A stretch of DNA of 64,000 bases, taken from assembly GCF_031954365.1 (NCBI RefSeq), contig NZ_JAUSVZ010000007.1; one strand, written 5' to 3'. Positions 26,534 to 34,931 of this stretch are shown here, in pieces. The stretch is from Brevibacillus aydinogluensis (GTDB lineage: Bacteria; Bacillota; Bacilli; Brevibacillales; Brevibacillaceae). Each line of letters starts with the position of its first letter. Position 1 is the first letter of the stretch. A program made the translations under genes and the position numbers. Below the pieces are notes generated by a model. That model made no database searches. It saw nothing but the letters and a program-made list of their open reading frames with translations, and was not told the DNA's origin.

Positions 26534-28756
26534 TCACTTCGGTTTCCTAACCTCCAGAAGCGCCTTCATCAACTTGGCAGCCTCCGCCCGGGTCAGCGTT
26601 TTGTCTGGTTGGAACGCGTCGGGTGACCCGGAAGGAAGCAGCCCGTAGGCATGGGCCAGGGCGACGGCGGGCACCAGCCGCTTTTCTACATCCCGATACG
26701 GCGACGCAAACAGCCCCGGTTTTTCCAATAGTTCACCATACCCCAGCAGGCGGGCGGCCATTTCCGCCGCTTCTCCGCGGGTCACCGGGCGATCCGGCTC
26801 AAACCTGGTCCCCTCCTTGGGGATCAGTCCGTATTGAATCGCTTTTTGGATGACACCGTACAGCGGGTGGTTCTCGTCGACGTCAGCAAACCGGTACGGC
26901 TGGCGGGCTTCATCGTCATCGCGCACGCTGATCTGCCGATGAAACTCGATGCGGTTGACCATGCGCGCCATCATCTGCACCATGTCACCGCGCGTCGCCG
27001 CTTTGTCCGGTTCCACCTTGCCGTCAGTCACCGTCAACAAGCCCTCCCGAATGGCAAACTGCAGTGCTGCCTGCTCGGGATGGTTGTCAATGTCCTGCGG
27101 AATTTCTTTTTTCCGCAAGTCGGCAAAACTGAGCCACTCCCCGGTCACGGCGTCCACGACTCCCTCATCGCCGACGTAGCTGTAGACAAGCAGCGGTTTG
27201 GACTCGCCGTCCGGCAGATGATAGGCAAGCATCAGTTTCTTCTGCTCCCGCTCCGTTTTGGCTGCTGCCTTTTGGTCGATTTTGGCCGCTGTCGCCTCTG
27301 CACTGACAGGTCCAAACTCGTATACGTCCAGCTCTATCGCTTCCCCGGTGTCGGGATTGACTGTCACACGTAACTCCCTGTCTTCGATTGGAATGCCGTT
27401 CTTCATCAAGCCAAACCTAAACACGTAATACTGCCCCTGCTCCCGCACCTCCTCCTCGATCGTGCGGGATGGCTTGCGATCAATCAGATAGATGTCCCCC
27501 AGCCGTTCGGACAGCAGCGTTTTTACCAGCTTGACCGCACTCTCCTGCGCTGCTTTCCACGAGACCGCCTTCTCGATTTTCCGTCCCCGTTCGGAAGAAA
27601 ACCGCCCTTCCCCGGTGCGGTATTCGACCAAATCCCCGCGGTCGCTGATGCTGATCTCAAGCGGCTCCACATTTTCCCCCTTGACGTGCAGCGAAGTGAA
27701 TTCAAAATGCCAGTATCTCGATTCCACGCCATCCACTCCCGATCTGGCACCGCCTCCCCTGCTTCCCTCGGAACGATAGCTGCCGGGGAGCCGCTTGACC
27801 AGCTCTTCGGCGATCTTCTGCGCCTCTTCCTTGCCGATCAGCTTGTCCGCTGCACGGCTGTTGACCGTGGTCCCCAGCGGCTTGATGTCGACTTCTTCGG
27901 CCGGCTCGCCGAGTGCGTTCAGTAACTTCCCGGTCGTTGCGTCCACGAACTGCGGATCAGTCTGGACGTAGCGGTAGACCAAGCGGTACCGGTTTGAGTC
28001 CTCCTGGTAACGGCCGGTCAGCTCACTCTCCAGCGAGTAGAACAGCGACGGCGCCGCTTTTTCCGCCAGCAGCCGCTCCGCCTCGTCAGGCTGGATCACT
28101 GCCTTGGCGTCAGGCAGTTCTCCCTGGTACCAATTCCGAATAAACATGATCACTTCGCCGGTTCGATCGACGATCACCAGAACGCCGTTGCCGAGAAAAG
28201 GCGTGTCGCCTTCCATGCGCGTATAGGAAAAGACGCGCGTTCCCCACGGGTCGCCCAAATAATGGGGCAGGCCGGGGTATTCGTTTGGCTTGGACAGCTT
28301 CTCCCGCTCTGCTTTGGGGAGAACCCGCTCGAGAAACTGCTCGGCCTCCCGCAGCGCTTGTTCCTCGCTGACCGCCGACGACGAGTCGCTTTCCCGCTTT
28401 TCATCGTAGTGTGAATAATACACCAATTGTCCCGTCACCGCATCGACGTTGACAGACACACGTCCCTCCCCGCTGTCTTTTACCCAGGTCAGGCTCCACA
28501 GCGGATGGTCGAACCAATTTTTTTGATCTTTTTTCTTGTAGTACGACCGCTCCGGCTTGTAATCGGCCGGTATGTTCAAAAGCTTGCTCATCTGTTGAAT
28601 CGCCTGCTCCCGCGTCAACTCGTCCGCCTGCTGCCCGGCGGCCAAGGCGCTCGGCAGGCTGTTCTCCCACACGCCAGCAAGCGGGACGGGAATACCGGCC
28701 AGCAGCACCGCTGTCGAAAATCCCGCTGCTACCCGCAGCATCTTTTTTCTGGTCAT
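26534..28756 (-). CDS. YcdB/YcdC-repeat surface protein with S-layer homology domains
   Basis: A 740-residue exported protein. A signal peptide ends near PSALAAG. It is followed by tandem YcdB/YcdC (PepSY-like) domains with recurring VNVDAVTGQLV and VNPDTGEAIEL strands. Three S-layer-homology repeats then run from about residue 555 to the end (PDKAATRGDMVQMMARM, PDRPVTRGEAAEMAARL, PDKTLTRAEAAKLMKAL). SLH repeats anchor proteins to pyruvylated wall polymers, so it should be held on the cell surface. PepSY-type domains often inhibit or regulate proteases, but the role here is unknown. ATG 28756 is preferred over GTG 28768, which would overlap the GGGAGAGG site. Confidence 0.88.
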   Translation of the reverse strand: MTRKKMLRVAAGFSTAVLLAGIPVPLAGVWENSLPSALAAGQQADELTREQAIQQMSKLLNIPADYKPERSYYKKKDQKNWFDHPLWSLTWVKDSGEGRVSVNVDAVTGQLVYYSHYDEKRESDSSSAVSEEQALREAEQFLERVLPKAEREKLSKPNEYPGLPHYLGDPWGTRVFSYTRMEGDTPFLGNGVLVIVDRTGEVIMFIRNWYQGELPDAKAVIQPDEAERLLAEKAAPSLFYSLESELTGRYQEDSNRYRLVYRYVQTDPQFVDATTGKLLNALGEPAEEVDIKPLGTTVNSRAADKLIGKEEAQKIAEELVKRLPGSYRSEGSRGGGARSGVDGVESRYWHFEFTSLHVKGENVEPLEISISDRGDLVEYRTGEGRFSSERGRKIEKAVSWKAAQESAVKLVKTLLSERLGDIYLIDRKPSRTIEEEVREQGQYYVFRFGLMKNGIPIEDRELRVTVNPDTGEAIELDVYEFGPVSAEATAAKIDQKAAAKTEREQKKLMLAYHLPDGESKPLLVYSYVGDEGVVDAVTGEWLSFADLRKKEIPQDIDNHPEQAALQFAIREGLLTVTDGKVEPDKAATRGDMVQMMARMVNRIEFHRQISVRDDDEARQPYRFADVDENHPLYGVIQKAIQYGLIPKEGTRFEPDRPVTRGEAAEMAARLLGYGELLEKPGLFASPYRDVEKRLVPAVALAHAYGLLPSGSPDAFQPDKTLTRAEAAKLMKALLEVRKPK

Positions 28757-28879
28757 ACCGAAAAACACCTCTCCCCTCTTGGCTTTGCGATTACGAACAC
28801 AATCTTACCATTTGTCACGAATTGATACAAATTATTCCATATATGAGAGGATCATCTATCCACCAGATGCTTTGCATGC

Positions 28880-28913
28880 AAAAAAATCTACCCCGGCTGC
28901 ACCGTGGGTAGAT
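28880..28913 (-). terminator. Intrinsic terminator of hemQ
   Basis: An 8-bp perfect stem (28886-28893 with 28906-28913) has an A-run at 28880-28886, giving a U-tail on the minus strand 15 bases after the hemQ stop. Confidence 0.82.
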
Positions 28914-28927
28914 TATGGTTGAAAGGG

Positions 28928-29680
28928 TTACACCTGCAGCATTTGCGCAAGCGATTCGGGCGTGACAATGTTGCCCACCAGGAAGTTGCCGAACTCCCCA
29001 TAGCGTGCGCTCACTTCGTCAAAGCGCATTTCGTAGACGATGTGCTTGAACTCGAGCGGGTCGTTGGCAAACAGCGTGACGCCCCACTCCCAATCGTCGA
29101 AGCCGACCGAGCCGCCGATGATCTGCTTCACTTTGCCGGCGTACTTGCGGCCGATCATTCCGTGCGAGCGCATCATTTCGGCACGCTGTTCCATCGTCAG
29201 CATGTACCAGTTGTCCTGCAGGTTGCGTTTTTTGTTCATCGGGTAGAAGCAGATGTGCTCCCACTTCGGCAGAATCGGGTAGAGCCGCTCCCGGATTTGC
29301 GGATTGGACTTCGGGTCTTCGCCGGGATTATGTACGTAGTTGCTCAGCTCCACCACAGAAATATAGGAGTACGGCGCCTCGGTGTACGCGGCGAAGCGGG
29401 TCTTGTTGAACGCCGTCTTGATCGCGTCCAGTTCCTGCATCGTCGGGCGCAGGAACAGGAAGACCAGGTCCGCCTTGTGCCCCAGGATGCTGTAGATGGC
29501 CGTGCTGCCTTGCTTCTCCTGTTCATTTGCCTCCCACTCGCGGATCAGGCCAAACAGCTCGTCCAGTGCGGCCTGGCGCTCTTCGGCCGAAGCCGCTTTC
29601 CACTTCTCCCAATTGATCGTGCGGAAATTATGATAAGTATACCAGCCTTCCAGCGTAAGCAATGCCTCGTTCGTGCTCAT
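28928..29680 (-). CDS. hemQ: Coproheme decarboxylase (HemQ/ChdC)
   Basis: HemQ/ChdC performs the last step of the coproporphyrin-dependent haem pathway of Gram-positive bacteria, decarboxylating coproheme to protohaem with peroxide. The 250-residue protein shows LEGWYTYHNFRTINWEKWK, the conserved WEHICFYPMNKKR segment, MRSHGMIGRKYAGKV with the likely haem-ligand histidine, and GFDDWEWGVTLF. ATG 29680 is chosen because AAGGAG lies nine bases upstream. It appears monocistronic, with a hairpin terminator after it and an inverted repeat in its promoter region. Confidence 0.95.
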   Translation of the reverse strand: MSTNEALLTLEGWYTYHNFRTINWEKWKAASAEERQAALDELFGLIREWEANEQEKQGSTAIYSILGHKADLVFLFLRPTMQELDAIKTAFNKTRFAAYTEAPYSYISVVELSNYVHNPGEDPKSNPQIRERLYPILPKWEHICFYPMNKKRNLQDNWYMLTMEQRAEMMRSHGMIGRKYAGKVKQIIGGSVGFDDWEWGVTLFANDPLEFKHIVYEMRFDEVSARYGEFGNFLVGNIVTPESLAQMLQV

Positions 29681-29729
29681 CAGGTTCAACTCCTTACGGT
29701 AATCTGGTGCATTCTTCTTGGACACTCCC

Positions 29730-29758
29730 AGTATAGCATAACGAACGAAGCGTTATGC
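29730..29758 (-). promoter_or_regulatory. hemQ promoter region with an 8-bp inverted repeat
   Basis: A -10-like TATACT (29730-29735, minus strand) lies directly beside a perfect inverted repeat GCATAACG/CGTTATGC (29736-29743 and 29751-29758, seven-base spacer). The repeat fills the usual -35 and spacer region and no good -35 hexamer is seen, so it may be a regulator binding site. Confidence 0.45.
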
Positions 29759-29785
29759 GAAACGAATTGGTGAACAAGCGCCGCA

Positions 29786-29818
29786 AACAACGGCCGTTCA
29801 CACCAGGCGGCCGCTGTT
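29786..29818 (-). terminator. Possible terminator overlapping the nagB stop
   Basis: An 11-bp stem with one G-U pair (29786-29796 with 29808-29818) spans the nagB stop codon. The minus-strand tail is only TTGTTTG, so termination may be partial. Confidence 0.5.
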
Positions 29819-30556
29819 TTTCGTCTCGGCTGACAGCAGCGCTGCCGCCTCCTTGTCCGCGATGACGGTCACATCTGAATGAAGCTGCAGCAGCGACGCG
29901 GGCACGTCAGGCGTCTTCTCTCCTTCCAGCATGCGGCGCACCGCATCCGCCTTGGCCTCGCCGCTCGCAAGCAGCATGATCCGCTTCGCCGCCAGAATCG
30001 TTTTGATCCCCATCGATACAGCTTTCGTCGGCACTTCGTCGATCGATTCGAAAAAGCGCGCGTTCGCCTTGATTGTACTTTGTGCCAGTTCCACGATCCG
30101 CGTGGTCGTCTCCGCGTCGGACCCCGGCTCATTGAAACCAATGTGGCCGTTTCCGCCGATACCCAGCACCTGCAGGTCGATGCCTCCCGCCGCCGCGATT
30201 GCCGCTTCATATCGCCGGCACTCCGCCTGCAGGTCGGGTGCGTCTCCGCGCGGGATGTTGGTCTGCTCCAGCGGGATGTCCACATGGCGAAAAAAGTGTT
30301 CCTGCATGAACGTGTGGTAGCTTTGCGGATGATGCGGCGGCAGTCCGACGTATTCATCCAGGTTAAACGTCGTCACGCGGGAGAAGTCAACTCCCTCCTC
30401 GCGGTGCAGCCGCGCCAGTTCCCGGTACATGCCGATCGGTGTGCTGCCCGTAGCCAGTCCCAGTACGGCAGTGGGTTTGGCTGTCACCACCTGCGCCACG
30501 ATGTGCGCCGCAGCTTTGCCCAACGACTCGTAATTCTCCGCAATCAGCAGTTTCAT
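29798..30556 (-). CDS. nagB: Glucosamine-6-phosphate deaminase
   Basis: NagB converts glucosamine-6-phosphate to fructose-6-phosphate and ammonia, feeding amino sugars into glycolysis. The 252-residue protein has the family length and motifs: GLATGSTPIGMY for phosphate binding, FNLDEYVGL with the catalytic Asp, and GIGGNGHIGFNEPGS with the active-site His and Glu. ATG 30556 follows GGAGGGAG. It lies 23 bases after an RpiR-type regulator gene and is probably transcribed with it. The preceding pathway enzyme NagA is encoded about 27 kb away. Confidence 0.96.
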   Translation of the reverse strand: MKLLIAENYESLGKAAAHIVAQVVTAKPTAVLGLATGSTPIGMYRELARLHREEGVDFSRVTTFNLDEYVGLPPHHPQSYHTFMQEHFFRHVDIPLEQTNIPRGDAPDLQAECRRYEAAIAAAGGIDLQVLGIGGNGHIGFNEPGSDAETTTRIVELAQSTIKANARFFESIDEVPTKAVSMGIKTILAAKRIMLLASGEAKADAVRRMLEGEKTPDVPASLLQLHSDVTVIADKEAAALLSAETKNSGRLV

Positions 30557-30579
30557 GCGCTCTCCCTCCGTCAGCCGCT

Positions 30580-31476
30580 TCAGTATTTTTTGTCCAGCAC
30601 CGCTTTTGCCGTCTTTTCCTTGTAGGTCAGCGCTTTCTCCTGGATGCGCATGGCCAGTGCCGTACACAGGATGTCGATGACGTGCAGTTGGGCGATTTTG
30701 GCCGCGAGCGAACCGCCCTGCAGCGGCCCTTCCTTTGCTGCCGTCAAAAGCGTGACATCAGCCACGTTCGTGATCGGCGAGCGGCGGTAGTGGGTGATGC
30801 ACAGCACTGTTGCCCCTGCTTCCTTCGCCACTTTCAGCGAATCGATCGTATCCTTGGTGCTGCCCGACACGGAGATGCCCACGGCGACGTCGCCGGGCCC
30901 CAGCGTGGCGGCAGCCATCGCCTGCAGGTGTGCCTCGTAAAAGGCGTCCACTTTCAGCCCCAGGCGCAAGCACGTGTATTTGGCATCCTGGGCCGTCACC
31001 CCGGATGTTCCCACGCCGTAAAAGTGGATCGTGTTGGCGGCTTGCAGCAGGTCGACACACCGCTCCAGCTCGACCGGGTCGATGAGCGAGCTGGTGTCAC
31101 CAACCGCCTGCATGTTGGTGGCCGTCACCTTTTGCGCGATGGTCGTCAGCGAATCCTCCTCCGTTACCTCACCGTGCAGGTTTTTCACCGGATGGACCAG
31201 CTCCTGGGCCAGCGCCAGCTTGAACTCCTGGTAGCTGCGAAAACCGATCTTGCGGCAGAAGCGCAGCACGGTGGTTTCGCCCACGCCCGCTTTTTCCGCC
31301 AGGTCGATGACGGAAGAGTAAATTACGCTCTCCGTCTGGCTCAGTACGATCTCCGCCACTTTTTGCTCAGATTTGGTAAACGACGGCCGCAAACTCTGAA
31401 TGCCCAGCAGGGTGGCATTGGTTTTGGCCGCGCCGCCGGACGCGCCGGCCGTCTGCTCTTTCTGATTTACCGTCAT
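30580..31476 (-). CDS. MurR/RpiR family transcriptional regulator
   Basis: A 298-residue regulator. An N-terminal HTH_6 domain (VIDLAEKAGVGETTVLRFCRKIGF, about residues 55-80) is followed by a SIS phosphosugar-binding domain (HFYGVGTSGVTAQDAKYTCL, GDVAVGISVSGSTKDTIDSL). Its position directly before nagB suggests that it senses glucosamine-6-phosphate or a related phosphosugar and controls nagB. ATG 31476 follows GGAGGAGG. A perfect 15-bp palindrome at 31574-31588 upstream is a candidate operator. Confidence 0.92.
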   Translation of the reverse strand: MTVNQKEQTAGASGGAAKTNATLLGIQSLRPSFTKSEQKVAEIVLSQTESVIYSSVIDLAEKAGVGETTVLRFCRKIGFRSYQEFKLALAQELVHPVKNLHGEVTEEDSLTTIAQKVTATNMQAVGDTSSLIDPVELERCVDLLQAANTIHFYGVGTSGVTAQDAKYTCLRLGLKVDAFYEAHLQAMAAATLGPGDVAVGISVSGSTKDTIDSLKVAKEAGATVLCITHYRRSPITNVADVTLLTAAKEGPLQGGSLAAKIAQLHVIDILCTALAMRIQEKALTYKEKTAKAVLDKKY

Positions 31477-31528
31477 CGGCGTCCTCCTCCGTTTATCACC
31501 AAAAGAAAACAGCTTTATTCCTACCGCC

Positions 31529-31588
31529 ATTATATGCAAAAGCGGAGCATTCCGCCATATTGATTGATATATGTGGAGAAGTTCTCCA
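31529..31588 (-). promoter_or_regulatory. rpiR-nagB promoter region with palindromic candidate operator
   Basis: A -10-like TATAAT (31529-31534, minus strand) lies about 50 bases before the rpiR-type start, with no clear -35. Further upstream TGGAGAA-G-TTCTCCA (31574-31588) is a perfect palindrome with 7-bp arms, a plausible RpiR-type operator. Confidence 0.5.
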
Positions 31589-31677
31589 TTCTATATCAGA
31601 CCGTTCTGATTCGCGGCGCACTCCGCTTCCGCGAGCATCCGCCGCTCTTGGCGCCGCTTGTCTTAGCGAACAACAAC

Positions 31678-31723
31678 AAAAAAAGCCTCCACCCGGAACC
31701 TTTTGATCCGAGTGAAAGCTTTT
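31678..31723 (-). terminator. Intrinsic terminator of the yisL-like gene
   Basis: Bases 31681-31697 and 31707-31723 form a 17-bp stem on the minus-strand RNA (fully paired with a few G-U pairs). It is followed by a U-run from the A-tract at 31678-31684, about 26 bases after the gene's stop. Confidence 0.85.
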
Positions 31724-31749
31724 CGACGTGTGTGCAAAGCACCGGCCGC

Positions 31750-32106
31750 CTACACGATTACGCGGTACCCGATCAGGATGACAAGCACCATCAGCGCGAG
31801 CGCGCCAACGAAAAATCCGATGCTGGCTTCCTGGCGGCGTGCCCGTCCCAGCGCCATTTCCATCAGCCCGAAGACGACAATCCCCAGCAGTCCCTTCACA
31901 TAGTACAGGACGTCTCCCGTGTGGAATTTAAACAACATCCAACCGCCCGTCACGACCACGATCACCATCATCACGCGCAGAAACATGTGAACGATGTTGC
32001 CCACTTTTTCCTTGCCGAGACGGAAAAGGATGTACCCGACGATCAGCAGGATGAATGCCACTTCCCAACCGCCTACGTGGGCTTCAAGAAACGCATTGCT
32101 CATCAT
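31750..32106 (-). CDS. YisL/UPF0344 family membrane protein
   Basis: A 118-residue protein with four hydrophobic segments (about 10-28, 38-56, 66-82 and 94-114). It resembles YisL of Bacillus subtilis (UPF0344/DUF1516), including GNIVHMFLRVMMVIVVVTG and GLLGIVVFGLMEM. Its function is unknown. Either of two adjacent ATG codons (32106 or 32103) follows AAGGAG at normal spacing. It is divergent from nrdAB and has its own terminator. Confidence 0.87.
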   Translation of the reverse strand: MMSNAFLEAHVGGWEVAFILLIVGYILFRLGKEKVGNIVHMFLRVMMVIVVVTGGWMLFKFHTGDVLYYVKGLLGIVVFGLMEMALGRARRQEASIGFFVGALALMVLVILIGYRVIV

Positions 32107-32264
32107 TTGTTCACTCCTTGCCCAGTGCAATCTCCATACTCGTCTCATTATAACAGATCGGCAGGGGAAAAGCAGGGCACGCAATGCTTGGCGGTTTTGT
32201 GACAGCGAGTCACTGGACCGGACCCGCTTTTTTGGAAGCGGCCAGCCAAGATCAGTCTTCCCTC

Positions 32265-32311
32265 CCACAACATATTGTGTTATAGTACCTTCATACAACC
32301 ATATATAGTAC
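32265..32311 (+). promoter_or_regulatory. Tandem NrdR boxes upstream of nrdAB
   Basis: Bases 32265-32280 match the 16-bp NrdR box ACACWATATATWGTGT at 14 positions, and 32296-32311 match at 11. Their centres are 31 bases apart, three helical turns, the usual spacing for cooperative NrdR binding. NrdR is the ATP/dATP-sensing repressor of ribonucleotide reductase genes. The core promoter must overlap these boxes but I cannot place it with confidence. Confidence 0.75.
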
Positions 32312-32312
32312 G

Positions 32313-32489
32313 CTTTGTGGTGCGTTTGCCCAAGATTCCGGCAAGCGCTTAAAAGGGAAGACCGGTGCAAGTCCGGCGCGGTCCCGCCACTGTAAATGGG
32401 GAGCGACTCTGTCAGATGCCACTGTCGATCGCATCGACGGGAAGGTTCAGAGAAGCGATGATCCATGAGCCAGGAGACCTGCCACAAAG
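32313..32489 (+). promoter_or_regulatory. Cobalamin (B12) riboswitch aptamer controlling nrdAB
   Basis: The leader has the B12-box AGCCAGGAGACCTGCC (32468-32483), the GGTGCAAGTCC...CCCGCCACTGTAA core (about 32363-32395) and a closing P1 helix CTTTGTGG/CCACAAAG (32313-32320 with 32482-32489). A terminator follows at 32610. Together with the NrdR boxes, this explains the 564-base gap between yisL and nrdA, in which no gene was seen. The riboswitch should turn nrdAB off when adenosylcobalamin is plentiful. Confidence 0.95.
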
Positions 32490-32609
32490 ACAACACCGTT
32501 GGAACCACGAGGATGGGGAGGTGTGGAATCGGTCACCGGCGGCGTGCCGCTCTTTCTGGCGCACGTTCCGCTTTGACACAGGCATGTTTGTTTCCACATG
32601 GGCAACATC

Positions 32610-32645
32610 AGCATCCTCTACCCGACGGGAGAGGATGCTTTTTTC
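32610..32645 (+). terminator. Riboswitch-controlled terminator before nrdA
   Basis: A perfect 10-bp stem (32610-32619 with 32630-32639), whose loop can pair further (CCC/GGG), is followed by TTTTTT. It lies 26 bases before the nrdA start and is the likely expression platform of the B12 riboswitch. Confidence 0.92.
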
Positions 32646-32670
32646 ATGAACCGCAAAGGAGAGGGATAGA

Positions 32671-34911
32671 TTGCAAACGGTTGTCTCTGGCATTGACCAA
32701 CGTATTACATCGCTGATTGGCGACATTCTGGCCGATTTTCCCCGGCTGCGCGCAGATGCCGTCATCCAGTCGGCGGCCATCAGAGCCAAACACAAAACGC
32801 TCACGGAACAGGAAGCGGCAAAAATCGTTGCCATGTCGGCCGCCGAACTGATCTCCAAAGAGGAGCCGGAATGGACCTACGTCGCCGCCAGGGCGTACCT
32901 CGCTGCCCTGTATCACGAAGCGGCCCGCAGCCGGGCGTATTCCTTTAGTCCTGCGCGTCCCTACGGTTCGTTTTTGAACCTGTTGAAACAGCTGGTGGAA
33001 AAGGGCATTTACAAACAGGAACTGCTGACCGCCTACCGTCCGGAAGAGATTGCGGAGCTGGAACGGGAGATTGATCCGGAAAAGGACAAGCTCTTTACCT
33101 ATTTGGGGATCGTGACTCTCGCCGAGCGGTATTTGGCGAGGGATTACACCGGCAGCCTGTATGAACTGCCCCAGGAGCGGTTTATGGTCATCGCCATGCA
33201 CCTCATGCTGCAGGAACCCCGCGAAAAAAGACTCGCGCTGGTAAAGGAAGCCTACTGGGCGCTCAGCCATCAGTACATGACCGTGGCAACGCCCACCATG
33301 GCGAATGCCGGCAAAGCACGGGGCGGACAGCTCTCCAGCTGCTTTGTCGACACGGTCGACGACTCTCTGCAAGGCATCTACGATTCCAACACCGACGTCG
33401 CCCGGCTGTCCAAGATGGGCGGCGGCATCGGCGTGTACATGGGAAAAGTGCGGGCGCGCGGCTCTTCCATCCGCGGCTATGAAAACAAATCCAGCGGGGT
33501 CATTCCGTGGATTCGCCAGCTGAACAATACGGCGGTCAGCGTCGACCAGCTCGGAACGCGCAACGGCAGCGTTGCTGTGTATCTTGACGTGTGGCACAAG
33601 GACATCCTGGCGTTTCTCGATTTGAAAATGAACAACGGGGACGAACGCCTGCGGGCGCATGACATCTTTACGGGTGTGTGCATCCCTGATCTGTTCATGG
33701 AAGCGGTGGAAAACCGGGCCGAGTTTCACTTGTTTGATCCGCATGAAGTGCGCACCGTCATGGGCTTTTCGCTGGAGGATTGCTACGATGAGGAGCCCGG
33801 GCGCGGCACGTTCCGCGAACGGTACGAGGCGTGCGTGCGGCATCCCCGCTTGAGCCGCGTGACGGTACCCGCCATCGAGATCATGAAGCGGATCATGATC
33901 TCCCAGCTGGAGACGGGCACGCCGTTCATGTTCTACCGGGATACCGTCAACCGCGCCAACCCCAACAAACATGCGGGCATGATTTACTCCAGCAATTTGT
34001 GCACGGAAATCCTGCAGAACATGTCGCCCACCACGGTGACAGAAGAAGTGCTGCAGGACGGAGAGATCGTGATTCGGAAAACGCCGGGCGATTTCGTCGT
34101 CTGCAATCTCTCCAGCATCAACCTGGGGCGCGCCGTGCCTGCCAACGTGCTGGAGCGGCTGATCCCCATCCAGGTGCGGATGCTGGACAACGTGATCGAT
34201 GTGAACCGGATCGACGTCCTGCAGGCCCAGCAAACCAACAAAAAGTACCGGGGCATCGGGCTGGGAGCGTTTGGCCTGCATCATCTGCTGGCGCTCCAGG
34301 AAATCAGATGGGAAAGCGAAGAAGCGGTCGCCTTCAACGACCGGTTGTTTGAACGCATCCATTACTTGACGATTCGCGCCTCCCTGGAACTGGCGAAGGA
34401 AAAGGGCACCTATCCGCTCTTTTCGGGCAGCGAGTGGGAAAACGGCAGCTATTTTGCCCGCAGGGGCTACAATTCGCCCGAGTGGGAGGCGCTGGCCAAA
34501 GAAGTGGCCCGGCACGGCATTCGCAACGGGTATCTGATGGCGGTCGCTCCCACCGGCTCCACGTCGCTGATCGCCGGCTCCACCGCTTCCGTCGACCCGG
34601 TGTTTGAACCGGTCGCCTACGAGGAGAAGACGACGTACAAAATCGCCAATCCCGCTCCCGATCTGACTGCCCGCACGATGTGGTACTACAAGGGAGCGTA
34701 TCACCTGGATCAGCACTGGTCGATCAGACAGGCGGCCGCCCGCCAGCGCCACCTCGATCAGGGGCAGAGCATCAATTTGTACGTCCGCCCCGACATCCAC
34801 GCCAGAGAGCTGCTGCAGCTCCATCTGGAGGCATGGAAGCAGGGGCTGAAGACGACCTACTACGTCCGCAGCCGGGCCGTAGAGATTGATGAGTGCGAAG
34901 CCTGCACCTGA
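32671..34911 (+). CDS. nrdA: Ribonucleoside-diphosphate reductase, large subunit (class I)
   Basis: The catalytic subunit of an aerobic class I ribonucleotide reductase makes deoxyribonucleotides with NrdB. The 746-residue protein has GGQLSSCFV with the active-site Cys, KMGGGIGVYMGKVRARGS, NLCTEILQ, the radical-site Cys region CNLSSINLG, PTGSTSLIAGST, and the C-terminal redox pair in DECEACT. I see no clear N-terminal ATP-cone, so overall dATP inhibition may be missing. The start is a TTG at 32671, nine bases after AAAGGAG. It is preceded by NrdR boxes, a B12 riboswitch and a terminator, and followed after 20 bases by nrdB. Confidence 0.95.
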   Translation: MQTVVSGIDQRITSLIGDILADFPRLRADAVIQSAAIRAKHKTLTEQEAAKIVAMSAAELISKEEPEWTYVAARAYLAALYHEAARSRAYSFSPARPYGSFLNLLKQLVEKGIYKQELLTAYRPEEIAELEREIDPEKDKLFTYLGIVTLAERYLARDYTGSLYELPQERFMVIAMHLMLQEPREKRLALVKEAYWALSHQYMTVATPTMANAGKARGGQLSSCFVDTVDDSLQGIYDSNTDVARLSKMGGGIGVYMGKVRARGSSIRGYENKSSGVIPWIRQLNNTAVSVDQLGTRNGSVAVYLDVWHKDILAFLDLKMNNGDERLRAHDIFTGVCIPDLFMEAVENRAEFHLFDPHEVRTVMGFSLEDCYDEEPGRGTFRERYEACVRHPRLSRVTVPAIEIMKRIMISQLETGTPFMFYRDTVNRANPNKHAGMIYSSNLCTEILQNMSPTTVTEEVLQDGEIVIRKTPGDFVVCNLSSINLGRAVPANVLERLIPIQVRMLDNVIDVNRIDVLQAQQTNKKYRGIGLGAFGLHHLLALQEIRWESEEAVAFNDRLFERIHYLTIRASLELAKEKGTYPLFSGSEWENGSYFARRGYNSPEWEALAKEVARHGIRNGYLMAVAPTGSTSLIAGSTASVDPVFEPVAYEEKTTYKIANPAPDLTARTMWYYKGAYHLDQHWSIRQAAARQRHLDQGQSINLYVRPDIHARELLQLHLEAWKQGLKTTYYVRSRAVEIDECEACT

Positions 34912-34931
34912 TCGCGGAAAGGAGAACGGAT

